A stretch of DNA of 11,754 nt from an uncultured Mycoplasmatota bacterium (GCA_900556025.1 USNG01000043.1:1-11754), one strand, 5' to 3'; shown: positions 1-7,523, counted from the first letter of the stretch. A program made the numbers and translations. Notes: generated by a model from the sequence alone, not told the origin.

Positions 1-477
1 ATTGGTGCTACTACTACTGATGAGTATAATAGATACATTCTTAGAGATAAAGCTTTTTTAAGAAGATTTGAAAAAGTTGATGTTTCTGAACCTACTGAAG
101 AAATGTGTGTACAAATATTATTGCAAACATTACCTAAGATAGAGAAACAAACTGGTGTTATATTACCTTATACTGATTTTATTAAAGAAAATATTATGAA
201 ATTTATTGTGGAAACTACTAAGGAATATAATAGAGTATATGAAAATGCATCTAGATATCCTGATGTTGCTTTAGTATTATTAAGACAAGCTTTTTCTAAT
301 GCAATATATGAAAATAAAAAAGAAGTTGGATTTAAGAATATATATGATGCAATCAGATTTAGTAAAGCTGTATATCCTGATGTTATAAAGAAACAATTAG
401 TTAAATTTATGGAAATATTTAAGGATGAATTACTTAGTGAAAGAGTTGTAGTAAATCCGGATAATTATCTTGAATAA
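1..477 (+). CDS. AAA+ ATPase, ClpA/ClpB-like (C-terminal part)
   Basis: The frame is open from base 1, so the gene starts outside the window; 158 codons remain. The first visible residues, IGATTTDEYNRYI, match the sensor-1 stretch of the first AAA+ module of Clp ATPases. They are followed by a double arginine (LRRFEKVDVSEPT) in the place of the arginine finger and the VxEP turn. The remaining ~120 residues are helical and carry a YPDVALVLLRQA segment corresponding to the lid motif LPDKAIDLIDEA of ClpB. The protein ends soon after the lid, so it does not continue into a second AAA+ module as ClpB or ClpC do. Clp ATPases use ATP hydrolysis to unfold or remodel proteins in the cytoplasm. The Walker motifs and any N-terminal domain are outside the window, so the exact family and partner cannot be named. 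It converges with the ABC operon and shares a terminator with it. Confidence 0.8.
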   Translation: MGATTTDEYNRYILRDKAFLRRFEKVDVSEPTEEMCVQILLQTLPKIEKQTGVILPYTDFIKENIMKFIVETTKEYNRVYENASRYPDVALVLLRQAFSNAIYENKKEVGFKNIYDAIRFSKAVYPDVIKKQLVKFMEIFKDELLSERVVVNPDNYLE

Positions 478-481
478 TTTA

Positions 482-512
482 AAAAAATACTAGTTTTTAA
501 TTAGTATTTTTT
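482..512. terminator. Bidirectional intrinsic terminator
   Basis: An 11-bp inverted repeat, AAAAAATACTA / TAGTATTTTTT, has a 9-nt loop and lies between two convergent genes. The A-run and T-run flank the stem, so it can act in both directions. The stop codon of the minus-strand permease (490-492) lies inside the stem. Confidence 0.8.
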
Positions 513-1275
513 CTATATAACTAACAATTAAATACATAAGATATGATACTATCATTAAGATTATTATGCCACTTATTACAAGATTTAAATTAAATACTTG
601 TGAACCATACATTATTAAATATCCAATTCCTTCTTTACTTACGAGTAATTCACCCATGATTACACCTATTAGTGACATGGATATATTAACTTTAAGACTA
701 CTTATTATTGTTGAATAACTATTAGGTAATATTAAATACTTATATATTTGTGTTTTTGTTGCTTTAAATGATTTTAATAAATTTATTTTATTTGTATCTG
801 TTTCACTAAAACCATTATAAACAGTTATTGTGGTTATTATAACAGATATTAGTAATGCCATAATTATTATGGAATTTATATTTGCTCCAAAAATTATTAT
901 AATAATAGGTCCTAAACTTACTTTTGGTAAACTATTTATTATTGTAAGATATGGGTCTATTACTTTGTATAAGAATTTACTATACCATAATATTGTTGCA
1001 ATTATAATTCCCAAGAATGTACCTAATGAGAAACTTATTAATGTTTCATATAAAGTTATCCAAATATGATGATATAAATTATTTGTTTTATGTAGATTTA
1101 TTATTGTTTTTACTATTCTTGATGGTGATGAATAGATAAATGTATTGATTATTTCTTTTTTAGCTAAATATTCCCAAATAAATATAAATAGAATTAATAT
1201 TAATAATTGAGATATTTTAACTAAAATTTTATTTAGTTTAATCTTTTTTAAATACTTTTTATATTCATTAGACAT
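490..1275 (-). CDS. ABC transporter permease, SsuC/TauC/ThiX-like family
   Basis: Inner-membrane component of a substrate-binding-protein-dependent importer. The 261 residues are dominated by hydrophobic helices (five to six segments). A cytoplasmic coupling loop, LLKSFKATKTQIYKYLILP, fits the EAA motif (EAAxxxGA...IxLP) of BPD_transp_1 permeases. The start chosen is the ATG at 1275. It overlaps the end of the ATPase gene by 8 nt (ATGTCTAA) and has GGAAAG about 12 nt upstream, so expression probably depends on translational coupling. A TTG at 1323 and ATGs at 1305 and 1302 are in frame but would reach further into the ATPase gene. Length and architecture match permeases of the nitrate/sulfonate/taurine/pyrimidine-precursor group. 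It is the third gene of the operon. The substrate cannot be read from the sequence. Confidence 0.85.
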   Translation of the reverse strand: MSNEYKKYLKKIKLNKILVKISQLLILILFIFIWEYLAKKEIINTFIYSSPSRIVKTIINLHKTNNLYHHIWITLYETLISFSLGTFLGIIIATILWYSKFLYKVIDPYLTIINSLPKVSLGPIIIIIFGANINSIIIMALLISVIITTITVYNGFSETDTNKINLLKSFKATKTQIYKYLILPNSYSTIISSLKVNISMSLIGVIMGELLVSKEGIGYLIMYGSQVFNLNLVISGIIILMIVSYLMYLIVSYIEKILIKN

Positions 1276-2017
1276 TGAAATCAATTTCTTTCCATATTTC
1301 ATCATAATATTTATCAAATTCAATACATTTTCTATTATTTATTGGGGAAGTTTTATTAGTTAAATTTATATCTATTATTTTTTTTATTGTTGAAGGTCTA
1401 TCAGATAAGATAATTACTTTATTTGCCATTGTTATTGATTCAGAGATATTGTGTGTTACCATTATTGCAGTTTTATTTTCTTTTTTTATTATTTTATAGA
1501 CATCATCTGAGACAATTAATCTTGATTGTGCATCTAGTGCACTAAATGGTTCATCTAGTAATATTATATCTGGTTTTATTGCTAATGTTCTAATTAATGC
1601 TACTCTTTGTCGCATACCACCGGATAAGTTTTTTGGATATTTATTTATAAATTCTTTTAATCCATAAGTATTTAGTAAGTTAATTACATATGATTTATCA
1701 TGTTTGTTTATTTTGCCTCTTATTTTTAATCCTAAGAGACAATTTTCTAATATTGTTAAATGATCAAAGAGACAATCTTGTTGAAACATGTAACCTATTT
1801 TTATATCTTTATTATTATATTTTATTAATCCTGATGTTTTGTTTTCAAGATTTGCTAGAATTGATAATAATGTAGATTTTCCACATCCAGAAGGTCCGAC
1901 AATGGCAATAAAATCTTTTTCATATACTTCGAATGAGATATCTTTTATTGCATTAACTATACCTTCTTTGGATAAATAGTTTTTACTTAGATTCTTTATT
2001 TCAAGTATTTTATTCAT
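1268..2017 (-). CDS. ABC transporter ATP-binding protein, SsuB/TauB-like
   Basis: Cytoplasmic ATPase that powers the importer. All nucleotide-binding motifs are present in the 249 residues: Walker A GPSGCGKST (41-49), Q-loop at YMFQQ (76-80), signature LSGGMRQR (131-138), Walker B IILLDE (151-156), D-loop SALD (159-162) and the switch histidine in MVTHN (H189). Length and motif spelling fit the nitrate/sulfonate/taurine ABC ATPase group. The start chosen is the ATG at 2017, which overlaps the stop of the binding-protein gene by 8 nt (ATGAATAA). There is no good ribosome binding site before it, so reinitiation after the upstream gene is likely. An in-frame ATG at 2035 would add six residues (MNSSKI) and overlap by 26 nt. 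It lies between the binding protein and the permease in one transcript. Confidence 0.92.
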   Translation of the reverse strand: MNKILEIKNLSKNYLSKEGIVNAIKDISFEVYEKDFIAIVGPSGCGKSTLLSILANLENKTSGLIKYNNKDIKIGYMFQQDCLFDHLTILENCLLGLKIRGKINKHDKSYVINLLNTYGLKEFINKYPKNLSGGMRQRVALIRTLAIKPDIILLDEPFSALDAQSRLIVSDDVYKIIKKENKTAIMVTHNISESITMANKVIILSDRPSTIKKIIDINLTNKTSPINNRKCIEFDKYYDEIWKEIDFNV

Positions 2018-3011
2018 AATCTTTGAAGAATTCATTAAATATTAATTTATTATATTCTACATAATTATCTAATTCATTAGATGCTTTCATAATATCTTGG
2101 ATATGTTTAAATTCTTCTTCATTAATAGTTATATTTTCTTTCCATACGTTACCATCTTTATATCTTTTTACTATTTTAATTAAATCATTCATTGAGGTAT
2201 CTGGGAAGAAATCTATAATACATTCGGCAATTTTTTCTTCGGAATTATTTTTTACAAATTCTAATCCTTTATTAATTGCTTTAGTAAATTTTTTAATTAT
2301 ATCTTTATTGTTTTCAATATAACTTGTTCTTGCGTTATATGCTGTATATGGAACATTACCTCCGAGTTCTCCGATGTATGCAACTACATAACCATAACCA
2401 TTTTTTTCTACGGATAGGGCATTTGGTTCAAATAAGGTTACAAAGTCACCTGTTCCTCCGATAAAAGCACCTTCCATAGCAGAAAAGGCAATTGATGTAT
2501 CTATATTAACATCTTTCTTTGGATCAATATTATTTTGTCTTAATGCCCATTCAAAAGTCATTTCTGGCATACCGCCAATTCTACCACCGATTATTGTTTT
2601 TCCTTTTAAATCTTCAAGAGTAAAATTGTCATATTTTTTTCTTGATACTAAAAATGATCCATCTTTTTGGGTAAGCCCTGCGAATGTTTTTATGTAGTCT
2701 TTTTCACCACCATTATAAACATATATTGTTGCTTCGGTTCCTGAGAAACCAATATCAGCATCTCCTGATAATACTGCAGACATTACGGCATCTGCGCCAC
2801 TTGTTAAGATTAAATTAATTTTTAATCCTTCTTCTTCAAAATAACCATTATTTATTGCTAAATATTGTGGAGCATAAAATATTGTGTGTGCGACTTCGGC
2901 CAATGTAATTTGTGTTAAATTATTGTCCTCTTTATCTTTTTTACTAATAGTAAATACTGTAATTATAACTGCTAATAAAAGTATAATTACAATAGTTAAA
3001 AATTTTTTCAT
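2010..3011 (-). CDS. ABC transporter substrate-binding protein, NMT1/THI5-like fold
   Basis: First gene of the importer operon. Residues 33-330 have the pattern of NMT1/SsuA/TauA-type periplasmic-binding-protein-like domains: YAPQYLAINNGYFEEEGL (46-63), the SGADAVMSAVLSGDADIGF region (71-89), the LKGKTIIGGRIGGMPE segment (135-150) and GTGDFVTLFEPNA (186-198). Such proteins capture small organic molecules such as sulfonates, taurine, nitrate or thiamine-pyrimidine precursors. Nothing here decides between them, and no thiamine riboswitch is visible upstream. The N-terminus (MKKFLTIVIILLLAVIITVF) is a hydrophobic helix with no cysteine after it, so this is not a standard lipoprotein and may be held by an uncleaved membrane anchor. 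The ribosome binding site AAGGAGG lies five bases before the ATG. Confidence 0.9.
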   Translation of the reverse strand: MKKFLTIVIILLLAVIITVFTISKKDKEDNNLTQITLAEVAHTIFYAPQYLAINNGYFEEEGLKINLILTSGADAVMSAVLSGDADIGFSGTEATIYVYNGGEKDYIKTFAGLTQKDGSFLVSRKKYDNFTLEDLKGKTIIGGRIGGMPEMTFEWALRQNNIDPKKDVNIDTSIAFSAMEGAFIGGTGDFVTLFEPNALSVEKNGYGYVVAYIGELGGNVPYTAYNARTSYIENNKDIIKKFTKAINKGLEFVKNNSEEKIAECIIDFFPDTSMNDLIKIVKRYKDGNVWKENITINEEEFKHIQDIMKASNELDNYVEYNKLIFNEFFKDYE

Positions 3012-3031
3012 ATAACCTCCTTAATCATTTT

Positions 3032-3060
3032 ATTATATTCTTAATATGTAAAAGTGTTAA
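3032..3060 (-). promoter_or_regulatory. Sigma-A-type promoter of the ABC importer operon
   Basis: Read on the minus strand: -35 TTAACA (3060-3055), a 17-bp spacer and -10 TATAAT (3037-3032). Transcription would start near 3025, leaving a leader of only about 14 nt that contains the AAGGAGG site. There is no room for a riboswitch in this transcript. Confidence 0.75.
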
Positions 3061-3126
3061 TTATATAAAAAGTACTTTGAAATATTTAAAATGTGTATTA
3101 TTATTAAAATAGAAAGGAGTGGAAGA

Positions 3127-4770
3127 ATGAAGAAAGTAATTAAAATGTTTTTTATTGCAATTGTTATGTTTTTAGTTTTAGGAGTTAGTAGAACTTATGC
3201 TGATATAACTTTAAGAGTTACTTATAAAAATCAAATAAGTAATGATTATAGTGTTTCAGATAGTGCTACTATATTAGATGTTAAAAACTTAATTAAAGAA
3301 AAATATGGAATTGAAGTAGAGAATCAATATTTAACTTTGGGTAATCAAAACAATACTGTTTTGGAAAATGATAAGTTATTAAGTTCTTATGATTTAAGTA
3401 ATAATATTCTTGTTTTAAAGAACGCTATTACTACTGAAAAGGTATTTGATGTTAAGTCTATTGAACCTGATGATAATAATTATTTTGCTATCTTTGAAGA
3501 TATTGAAATTAATAATGATATAAGTATTCAAAATTGTAATGAAACTTATACTAAATGTAGTGCAACTGATTTTTCTGGTAATTATTATCCTAATGTTACT
3601 ATTAATTATATTTATGATAAGAATACTAAAAAAGTAGTAGATAGTATTGTTAGTAAATTAGAAGAAAGAGTATATAATGTTAGTGATTTAGAGATAATTA
3701 GTTATTGGTTAAATGGTGGATCTATATTATATTATTCAAATGATTTAATGAGTACATTAGGTTATAAGAATTTTGAAAATTTCTCATTTGATGTTAGAGC
3801 AGGAGATAATAGTTCATTTAATACAGTTGAAGCAGGTATTCTTAAATTTATTTATAATGATACTATATACTTTATGGCAGATTTTGTTGAAGTAGATGGT
3901 AATAACATTATTTATGTTGAAGATAATACTGATAGTAATGATTTAATGAAAAGTGCTCAAACTAGAATAGATAATTATTTTGGTAAAGATAAAGTTAAAT
4001 TAGTTGATACTGGTAATTTGGAAGAATTTTTAGATAGTTATGTTTTAGATAATCAAGATATTATTGATGAAATGTATGAATATAATGAAAGTATGAAAAA
4101 TCTTCCAGGTTATGTTGCTAAAACAAAAGAAGAAATTGCTAATCAGTTAAAAGATGAAATGAGAAGTATGGTATCTGATATACTAAAAGAAAATGAACAT
4201 ATTTATAAGGTTATTATTGGAGATAATACATATTATACTTTAATTAGATCTGATAGTAGTAAAATGATAGAAACTACTTATAGAACTTCAGATATATTAA
4301 CTGATGTTAGTATTTCTAGTAGTAATAAAACTATTCCATATGATGCATTAGTAAATGTTCATAAGATTACTGATGGTGAAACTTATAAGAAAATATTAGA
4401 TATTTTAAAACTTACTGATAGTGAAATGTATGATTTAAAATTATTTTCTAAGTCATTAGATAATTATGTATCTAAATTAGTTAATGGTAGTTTTGAAGTA
4501 AGAATTCCTATTAAAGATGAATATAAAAATAAGAATTTAGTAGCATATTATGTTGATGATAATGGTAAAGTAACAGAGTATGAAGTTACTGTTAAGGATG
4601 GTTATGCAATATTTAATACTGACCATTTTAGTATTTATACTTTAGGTGTAAAGAGTGTTAATAATCCACAAACTGGTGATAATATTATTAACAGTGTTAT
4701 TTTAGCATTTGTTTCTGTTATCTGTTTAAGTGGAATAGGAATATATTTCTACAAGAATAAAAGAAGTTAA
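3127..4770 (+). CDS. Sortase-anchored surface protein with N-terminal ubiquitin-like domain
   Basis: Secreted, probably wall-bound protein of 547 residues. Residues 1-25 form a signal peptide (MKKVIKMFFIAIVMFLVLGV core, likely cleavage after TYA). Residues 27-99 look like a ubiquitin-like beta-grasp domain: SATILDVKNLIKEKYGIEVE aligns with ubiquitin [20 protein letters not shown] and is followed by a LLSSYDLSNNILVLK strand. The middle (100-450) is acidic, rich in Asn, Asp and Tyr, and not recognised; its only cysteines are C137 and C143. Residues ~455-507 (FEVRIPIKDEYKNKNLVAYY ... DHFSIYTLG) form a beta module common near the C-terminus of Firmicute surface proteins. The end is a cell-wall sorting signal: NPQTG (513-517), hydrophobic helix, then KNKRS. 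The start is the ATG at 3127, with AAAGGAG at 3113-3119; an in-frame ATG at 3091 lacks a site and would spoil the signal peptide. Confidence 0.85.
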   Translation: MKKVIKMFFIAIVMFLVLGVSRTYADITLRVTYKNQISNDYSVSDSATILDVKNLIKEKYGIEVENQYLTLGNQNNTVLENDKLLSSYDLSNNILVLKNAITTEKVFDVKSIEPDDNNYFAIFEDIEINNDISIQNCNETYTKCSATDFSGNYYPNVTINYIYDKNTKKVVDSIVSKLEERVYNVSDLEIISYWLNGGSILYYSNDLMSTLGYKNFENFSFDVRAGDNSSFNTVEAGILKFIYNDTIYFMADFVEVDGNNIIYVEDNTDSNDLMKSAQTRIDNYFGKDKVKLVDTGNLEEFLDSYVLDNQDIIDEMYEYNESMKNLPGYVAKTKEEIANQLKDEMRSMVSDILKENEHIYKVIIGDNTYYTLIRSDSSKMIETTYRTSDILTDVSISSSNKTIPYDALVNVHKITDGETYKKILDILKLTDSEMYDLKLFSKSLDNYVSKLVNGSFEVRIPIKDEYKNKNLVAYYVDDNGKVTEYEVTVKDGYAIFNTDHFSIYTLGVKSVNNPQTGDNIINSVILAFVSVICLSGIGIYFYKNKRS

Positions 4771-4783
4771 AATGTAAAAAAAA

Positions 4784-4807
4784 CAAGAGAAATTTCTTGC
4801 TTTTTTT
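4784..4807 (+). terminator. Intrinsic terminator after the surface-protein gene
   Basis: CAAGA / TCTTG stem with a short AT loop (4784-4799), preceded by an A-run and followed by seven T (4801-4807). It lies 13 nt after the stop codon. Confidence 0.8.
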
Positions 4808-4817
4808 CTTTGTTGTG

Positions 4818-4846
4818 TTGCTTTATTTTTAATTATATATTATACT
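4818..4846 (+). promoter_or_regulatory. Promoter for the two membrane-anchored protein genes
   Basis: -35 TTGCTT (4818-4823), 17-bp spacer, -10 TATACT (4841-4846). It sits directly after the upstream terminator and about 20 nt before the next start codon, which is preceded by AGGAGG at 4857-4862. Confidence 0.6.
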
Positions 4847-4866
4847 ATATTTAGATAGGAGGAATA

Positions 4867-5901
4867 ATGAAAAAGAAATATTTTTTATATGGTGGTATTG
4901 GCTTAGTAGTTATTATATTAGGAGTGGTTATTATGAGTTTATCTAATCCTGATAGAAAGGTTAAGATAGTTGATAGTGAAATTAAGAATATTGTTTTAGA
5001 GGATTATAGTACTAATGAATTTAAGATTAAGAAACCTAAGGGATGGAAAGTAGATGTTTTAGGAGATTATATTCATTATACTATTAAGGTATATAATCCT
5101 GAAAGACCTACATATCAATTTTTTATTAATTTAAAAACAGAAGGATATAATAAGTCAGAAGAAGCTAAAAGATGGCAACAAAAGTTTTATCCAAATGATA
5201 TTTTTGCTAAAGCATCAGTAATTGAAGATAAAACTACGGAAGGATTTTATAAAATATTTAATGATTTAGGAACTTTAAATAATAATGCTACATTTACTTT
5301 TCCTACTTTAACTGATTTTACTGTTATTGAAAATATAGGAAAAGGAGTACTTGGAGGAGATGTTTTAAGGGCGTCATTTAAGGATGCCGAGGGAAAAGAT
5401 GCTGAAGGATTATTTACTGCATATGTATATGATGCTGGTCCTTATTATGTATCTGAGGATTTTCTTTCTACTAAACAAATAGATATTTATTTTCTAAGTG
5501 TATATGATGCAATATTTTATACTGCTCCAAAGGATGATTTTATAAATTGGGAAGATACTTTAAGTACTGTTGCTTCTTCGCTAGAATTTACTGATACTTT
5601 TGTAAATGGCTTTAACAACCAGCAAGATGCAGTTATGAAAAATTTTCAAAATATTAGAAATGTTGGTAATCAAATAACTGATGGTATTATGGATTCTTGG
5701 GAAAAGAGAAATAAGAGTTATGATATTATGAGTCAAAAACAAAGTGATGCTACTTTGGGATATGAAAGAGTATATGATACTGAAACTAATGAAGTATATA
5801 AGGCTTATAATGGTTTTACTGATGATTATAGCGGTAAGAGATATAAAAGTATTACTGATGATATGTATACTGATAAAGTAGTAGGATACATTGAAAAATA
5901 G
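4867..5901 (+). CDS. Membrane-anchored extracytoplasmic protein, function unknown
   Basis: Not recognised. The 344 residues begin with a positively charged tip and one hydrophobic helix (about residues 6-26). No lipobox cysteine follows, so the protein is probably tethered by an N-terminal transmembrane anchor with the rest outside the cell. The extracellular part has alternating beta-type segments rich in aromatic residues (FKIKKPKGWKVDVLGDYIHY) and a stretch of small residues (GVLGGDVLRASFKDAEGKDA). Its C-terminal third (TLGYERVYDTETNEVYKAYN onward) resembles the tail seen on some secreted Firmicute proteins that end in a YxVYDxxTNEVY-like motif. The start is the ATG at 4867 with AGGAGG four bases upstream. 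The next gene follows after 8 nt, so the two are co-transcribed and may act together. Confidence 0.75.
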   Translation: MKKKYFLYGGIGLVVIILGVVIMSLSNPDRKVKIVDSEIKNIVLEDYSTNEFKIKKPKGWKVDVLGDYIHYTIKVYNPERPTYQFFINLKTEGYNKSEEAKRWQQKFYPNDIFAKASVIEDKTTEGFYKIFNDLGTLNNNATFTFPTLTDFTVIENIGKGVLGGDVLRASFKDAEGKDAEGLFTAYVYDAGPYYVSEDFLSTKQIDIYFLSVYDAIFYTAPKDDFINWEDTLSTVASSLEFTDTFVNGFNNQQDAVMKNFQNIRNVGNQITDGIMDSWEKRNKSYDIMSQKQSDATLGYERVYDTETNEVYKAYNGFTDDYSGKRYKSITDDMYTDKVVGYIEK

Positions 5902-5909
5902 AGGTTAAT

Positions 5910-6845
5910 ATGAAGAATAAAAAATTAATATATATTATTTCTGGTATAGTAGTTTTAGTGATAGTTATTTTATGTATTGTATTGTTTGGCAATAAAAAAG
6001 ATAACAATAAAGGAAATAATTCTAATAATAAATCTAATACTTTATTAAGTGAAGTGATAAAGAAAAATAATAAGGATGAAAATTATTATAAAAAAATTAC
6101 TAATGCTGAAGTATTAAATGAAGATACTTGTTTTAGAGATTATGCTTTTATTAGTAATAATAGTATTTATATATATGATTATACTAAATTAGATAATGGA
6201 GAATTTTCTTATAAAAAGGTATTTGATGTTCCTAGTAATATTAAAGTTATGAATGTTACTCCAGATGGAGGAGCAGATATTAAGTTTTATGATTATAATG
6301 ATATATTGTATACTTTACATGACGATAATATTGATAATAAGGTCAGAAATAGTTATGATATGTTTTTAAATGCTAATTATAATTTGAGTGATTATTTAAA
6401 ATGGAATTATTCTACTACATATTTAGGTAAGAAAACTGATTATGATTTTATGTCTAATTATGCTTATTTTAAGGATAATCAATTATATGCTATTGTATAT
6501 ACTAATGCAAAATATCCTGATATTGAAAAAGTAAGTGGTAATTATGAAAGTGAAAAAGTAATTAGAATATATAATGAAAGAATAGTAAAAACAGATAAAG
6601 GTTTTTATGAATTAATGAGTTATTTTGATACTGATTTAAATAAAACAGTTATTACTACAGTAAAAATTAATATGTTAACTAAATATTATGATGAAGTATT
6701 AACTTTTACATATAAATATGTAGTACTAAAAGATTTAACGCTTATACCTATAAATGATATTATGGAAAATAGAGTAAGAGAATATCAAGACGATTATTTC
6801 TTAAGTGGATTTAACTATATGAATGAAGTTAGATATGAAGAATGA
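5910..6845 (+). CDS. Membrane-anchored Asn/Lys-linker extracytoplasmic protein, function unknown
   Basis: Not recognised. The 311 residues start with KNKK and one hydrophobic helix (about residues 5-27). A low-complexity Asn/Lys/Gly/Ser linker (about residues 28-45) follows, then an extracellular domain rich in Tyr, Asp and Asn with likely beta structure. This is the usual plan of a tethered surface protein. A single cysteine at the membrane boundary lies within the hydrophobic helix and not in a lipobox. The gene begins 8 nt after the previous stop, and the AGAGG ribosome binding site overlaps that stop codon, so it is the second gene of a two-gene operon. It ends in tandem stops (TGATGA) and is followed by a terminator at 6907-6941. 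Confidence 0.75.
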   Translation: MKNKKLIYIISGIVVLVIVILCIVLFGNKKDNNKGNNSNNKSNTLLSEVIKKNNKDENYYKKITNAEVLNEDTCFRDYAFISNNSIYIYDYTKLDNGEFSYKKVFDVPSNIKVMNVTPDGGADIKFYDYNDILYTLHDDNIDNKVRNSYDMFLNANYNLSDYLKWNYSTTYLGKKTDYDFMSNYAYFKDNQLYAIVYTNAKYPDIEKVSGNYESEKVIRIYNERIVKTDKGFYELMSYFDTDLNKTVITTVKINMLTKYYDEVLTFTYKYVVLKDLTLIPINDIMENRVREYQDDYFLSGFNYMNEVRYEE

Positions 6846-6906
6846 TGAAAGAAGGTGATGTGCATAGTAAAAAAATATAATAATAAAAAAACAGAAAAAC
6901 ATTTAT

Positions 6907-6941
6907 AAGCAGTAACTAATTTAGTTATTGCTTATTTTTTT
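6907..6941 (+). terminator. Intrinsic terminator of the two-gene operon
   Basis: A 13-bp near-perfect inverted repeat (AAGCAGTAACTAA / TTAGTTATTGCTT, one G-U pair) is followed by A and seven T. It marks the right end of the chromosome-like part of the window. Confidence 0.88.
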
Positions 6942-7373
6942 AGAAAGTGGCAAATAATGTAAAAAAACAATGATAAAAGTTATAATATTTATGATGCATC
7001 AGAATAAAACATAAGATTATTCATTCTATATATAACAAGTAATATGGATAAGAAGTATCATTCTAATTACTAACGGTAGTAATTTCATTGCTTAAATGGT
7101 GATGGTATGAATGTAAAAGGATGCTATCTATCTTTAATTGTTGTTGATATAAAAGAGAATGTCAAGGATATTCGTTTATGGGATATTTTTGACATCTTTT
7201 TTCTTTTGAAAAAAATTATTCATTTTATTATTAGAGGACCACTTCTTTATCAACTTAAAAAAATTAAGTTGATAGGAGAATATAAATGGATAAGTATTTG
7301 AAAAAAATAAGGATAAATAAGTTAAATGTATAAAATAGAAGTTCATTCTTTAAATATAATTTCAAATCTATTT
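6942..7373 (+). other. Gene-poor stretch with two hairpins; likely junction or decay zone
   Basis: No convincing gene was found. An open frame at 7107-7301 (64 codons) has no ribosome binding site and runs through a strong hairpin, so I do not call it. That hairpin has 12-bp arms at 7160-7171 and 7183-7194 (TGTCAAGGATAT / ATATTTTTGACA, two G-U pairs) and is followed by a T-rich tract, like a terminator on the plus strand. A second hairpin has perfect 11-bp arms at 7248-7258 and 7264-7274 (TATCAACTTAA / TTAAGTTGATA) with an AAAAA loop. It abuts an AGGAG and an ATG at 7286 that opens a 15-codon frame (MDKYLKKIRINKLNV). The stretch separates chromosomal surface genes from mobile-element genes. 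Confidence 0.5.
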
Positions 7374-7436
7374 TTAAAATTTTTTCTCACTTTTAAGAGT
7401 ATGAGTTGATACTCTTACATAAATACCACTTCTCAT
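7374..7436 (-). pseudogene. 5' stub of a serine recombinase (resolvase/invertase family)
   Basis: A 20-codon frame has a textbook ribosome binding site (AAAGGAGG, then AAACT before the ATG). It encodes MRSGIYVRVSTHTLKSEKKF and a stop. MRSGIYVRVST is the first beta strand of the serine recombinase catalytic domain (consensus ...IYxRVSTxxQ), and the serine in RVST is the nucleophile position. After that motif the frame loses all similarity and stops. No recombinase sequence is visible in the ~430 bases beyond, so this is the retained start of a deleted gene. The loss begins at a 9-bp inverted repeat (7394-7402 / 7409-7417) that overlaps the RVST codons. An intact enzyme would have moved the surrounding element by site-specific recombination. 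Confidence 0.6.
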
Positions 7437-7461
7437 AGTTTTCCTCCTTTCATTAAATTTC

Positions 7462-7483
7462 GAGAAATATTAAAATATTTCTC
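7462..7483. repeat. Perfect 10-bp inverted repeat upstream of the recombinase stub
   Basis: GAGAAATATT / AATATTTCTC with a two-base centre. On the minus strand it lies inside a 10-codon frame (7485-7453, MRNILIFLEI) that has its own GAGG site and ends 16 nt before the recombinase ATG. It could be an operator, a recombination half-site pair or a leader-peptide attenuator hairpin. The sequence does not decide between these. Confidence 0.55.
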
Positions 7484-7523
7484 ATATGTTTCCTCACAAA
7501 TAAGCAAAATGTATAGTCTAAAA

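Noticed and set aside
830..1069. Plus-strand frame inside the permease gene
   Set aside because: It is antisense to a clear permease; its hydrophobic, Ile-rich residues are what the complement of membrane-helix codons gives.
6843..6908. TGATGA followed by an in-frame stretch to 6908, suggesting TGA could be read as Trp
   Set aside because: Trp is encoded by TGG everywhere else, no gene needs TGA as a sense codon, and the stretch is only 20 codons long. A 16-codon frame from 6858 has its GAAGG too close to the ATG.
7107..7301. 64-codon plus-strand frame (MNVKGCYLSLIVV...) in the gene-poor stretch
   Set aside because: No ribosome binding site, no recognisable domain, and it runs through two strong hairpins, one of them terminator-like. 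It was not called as a gene.
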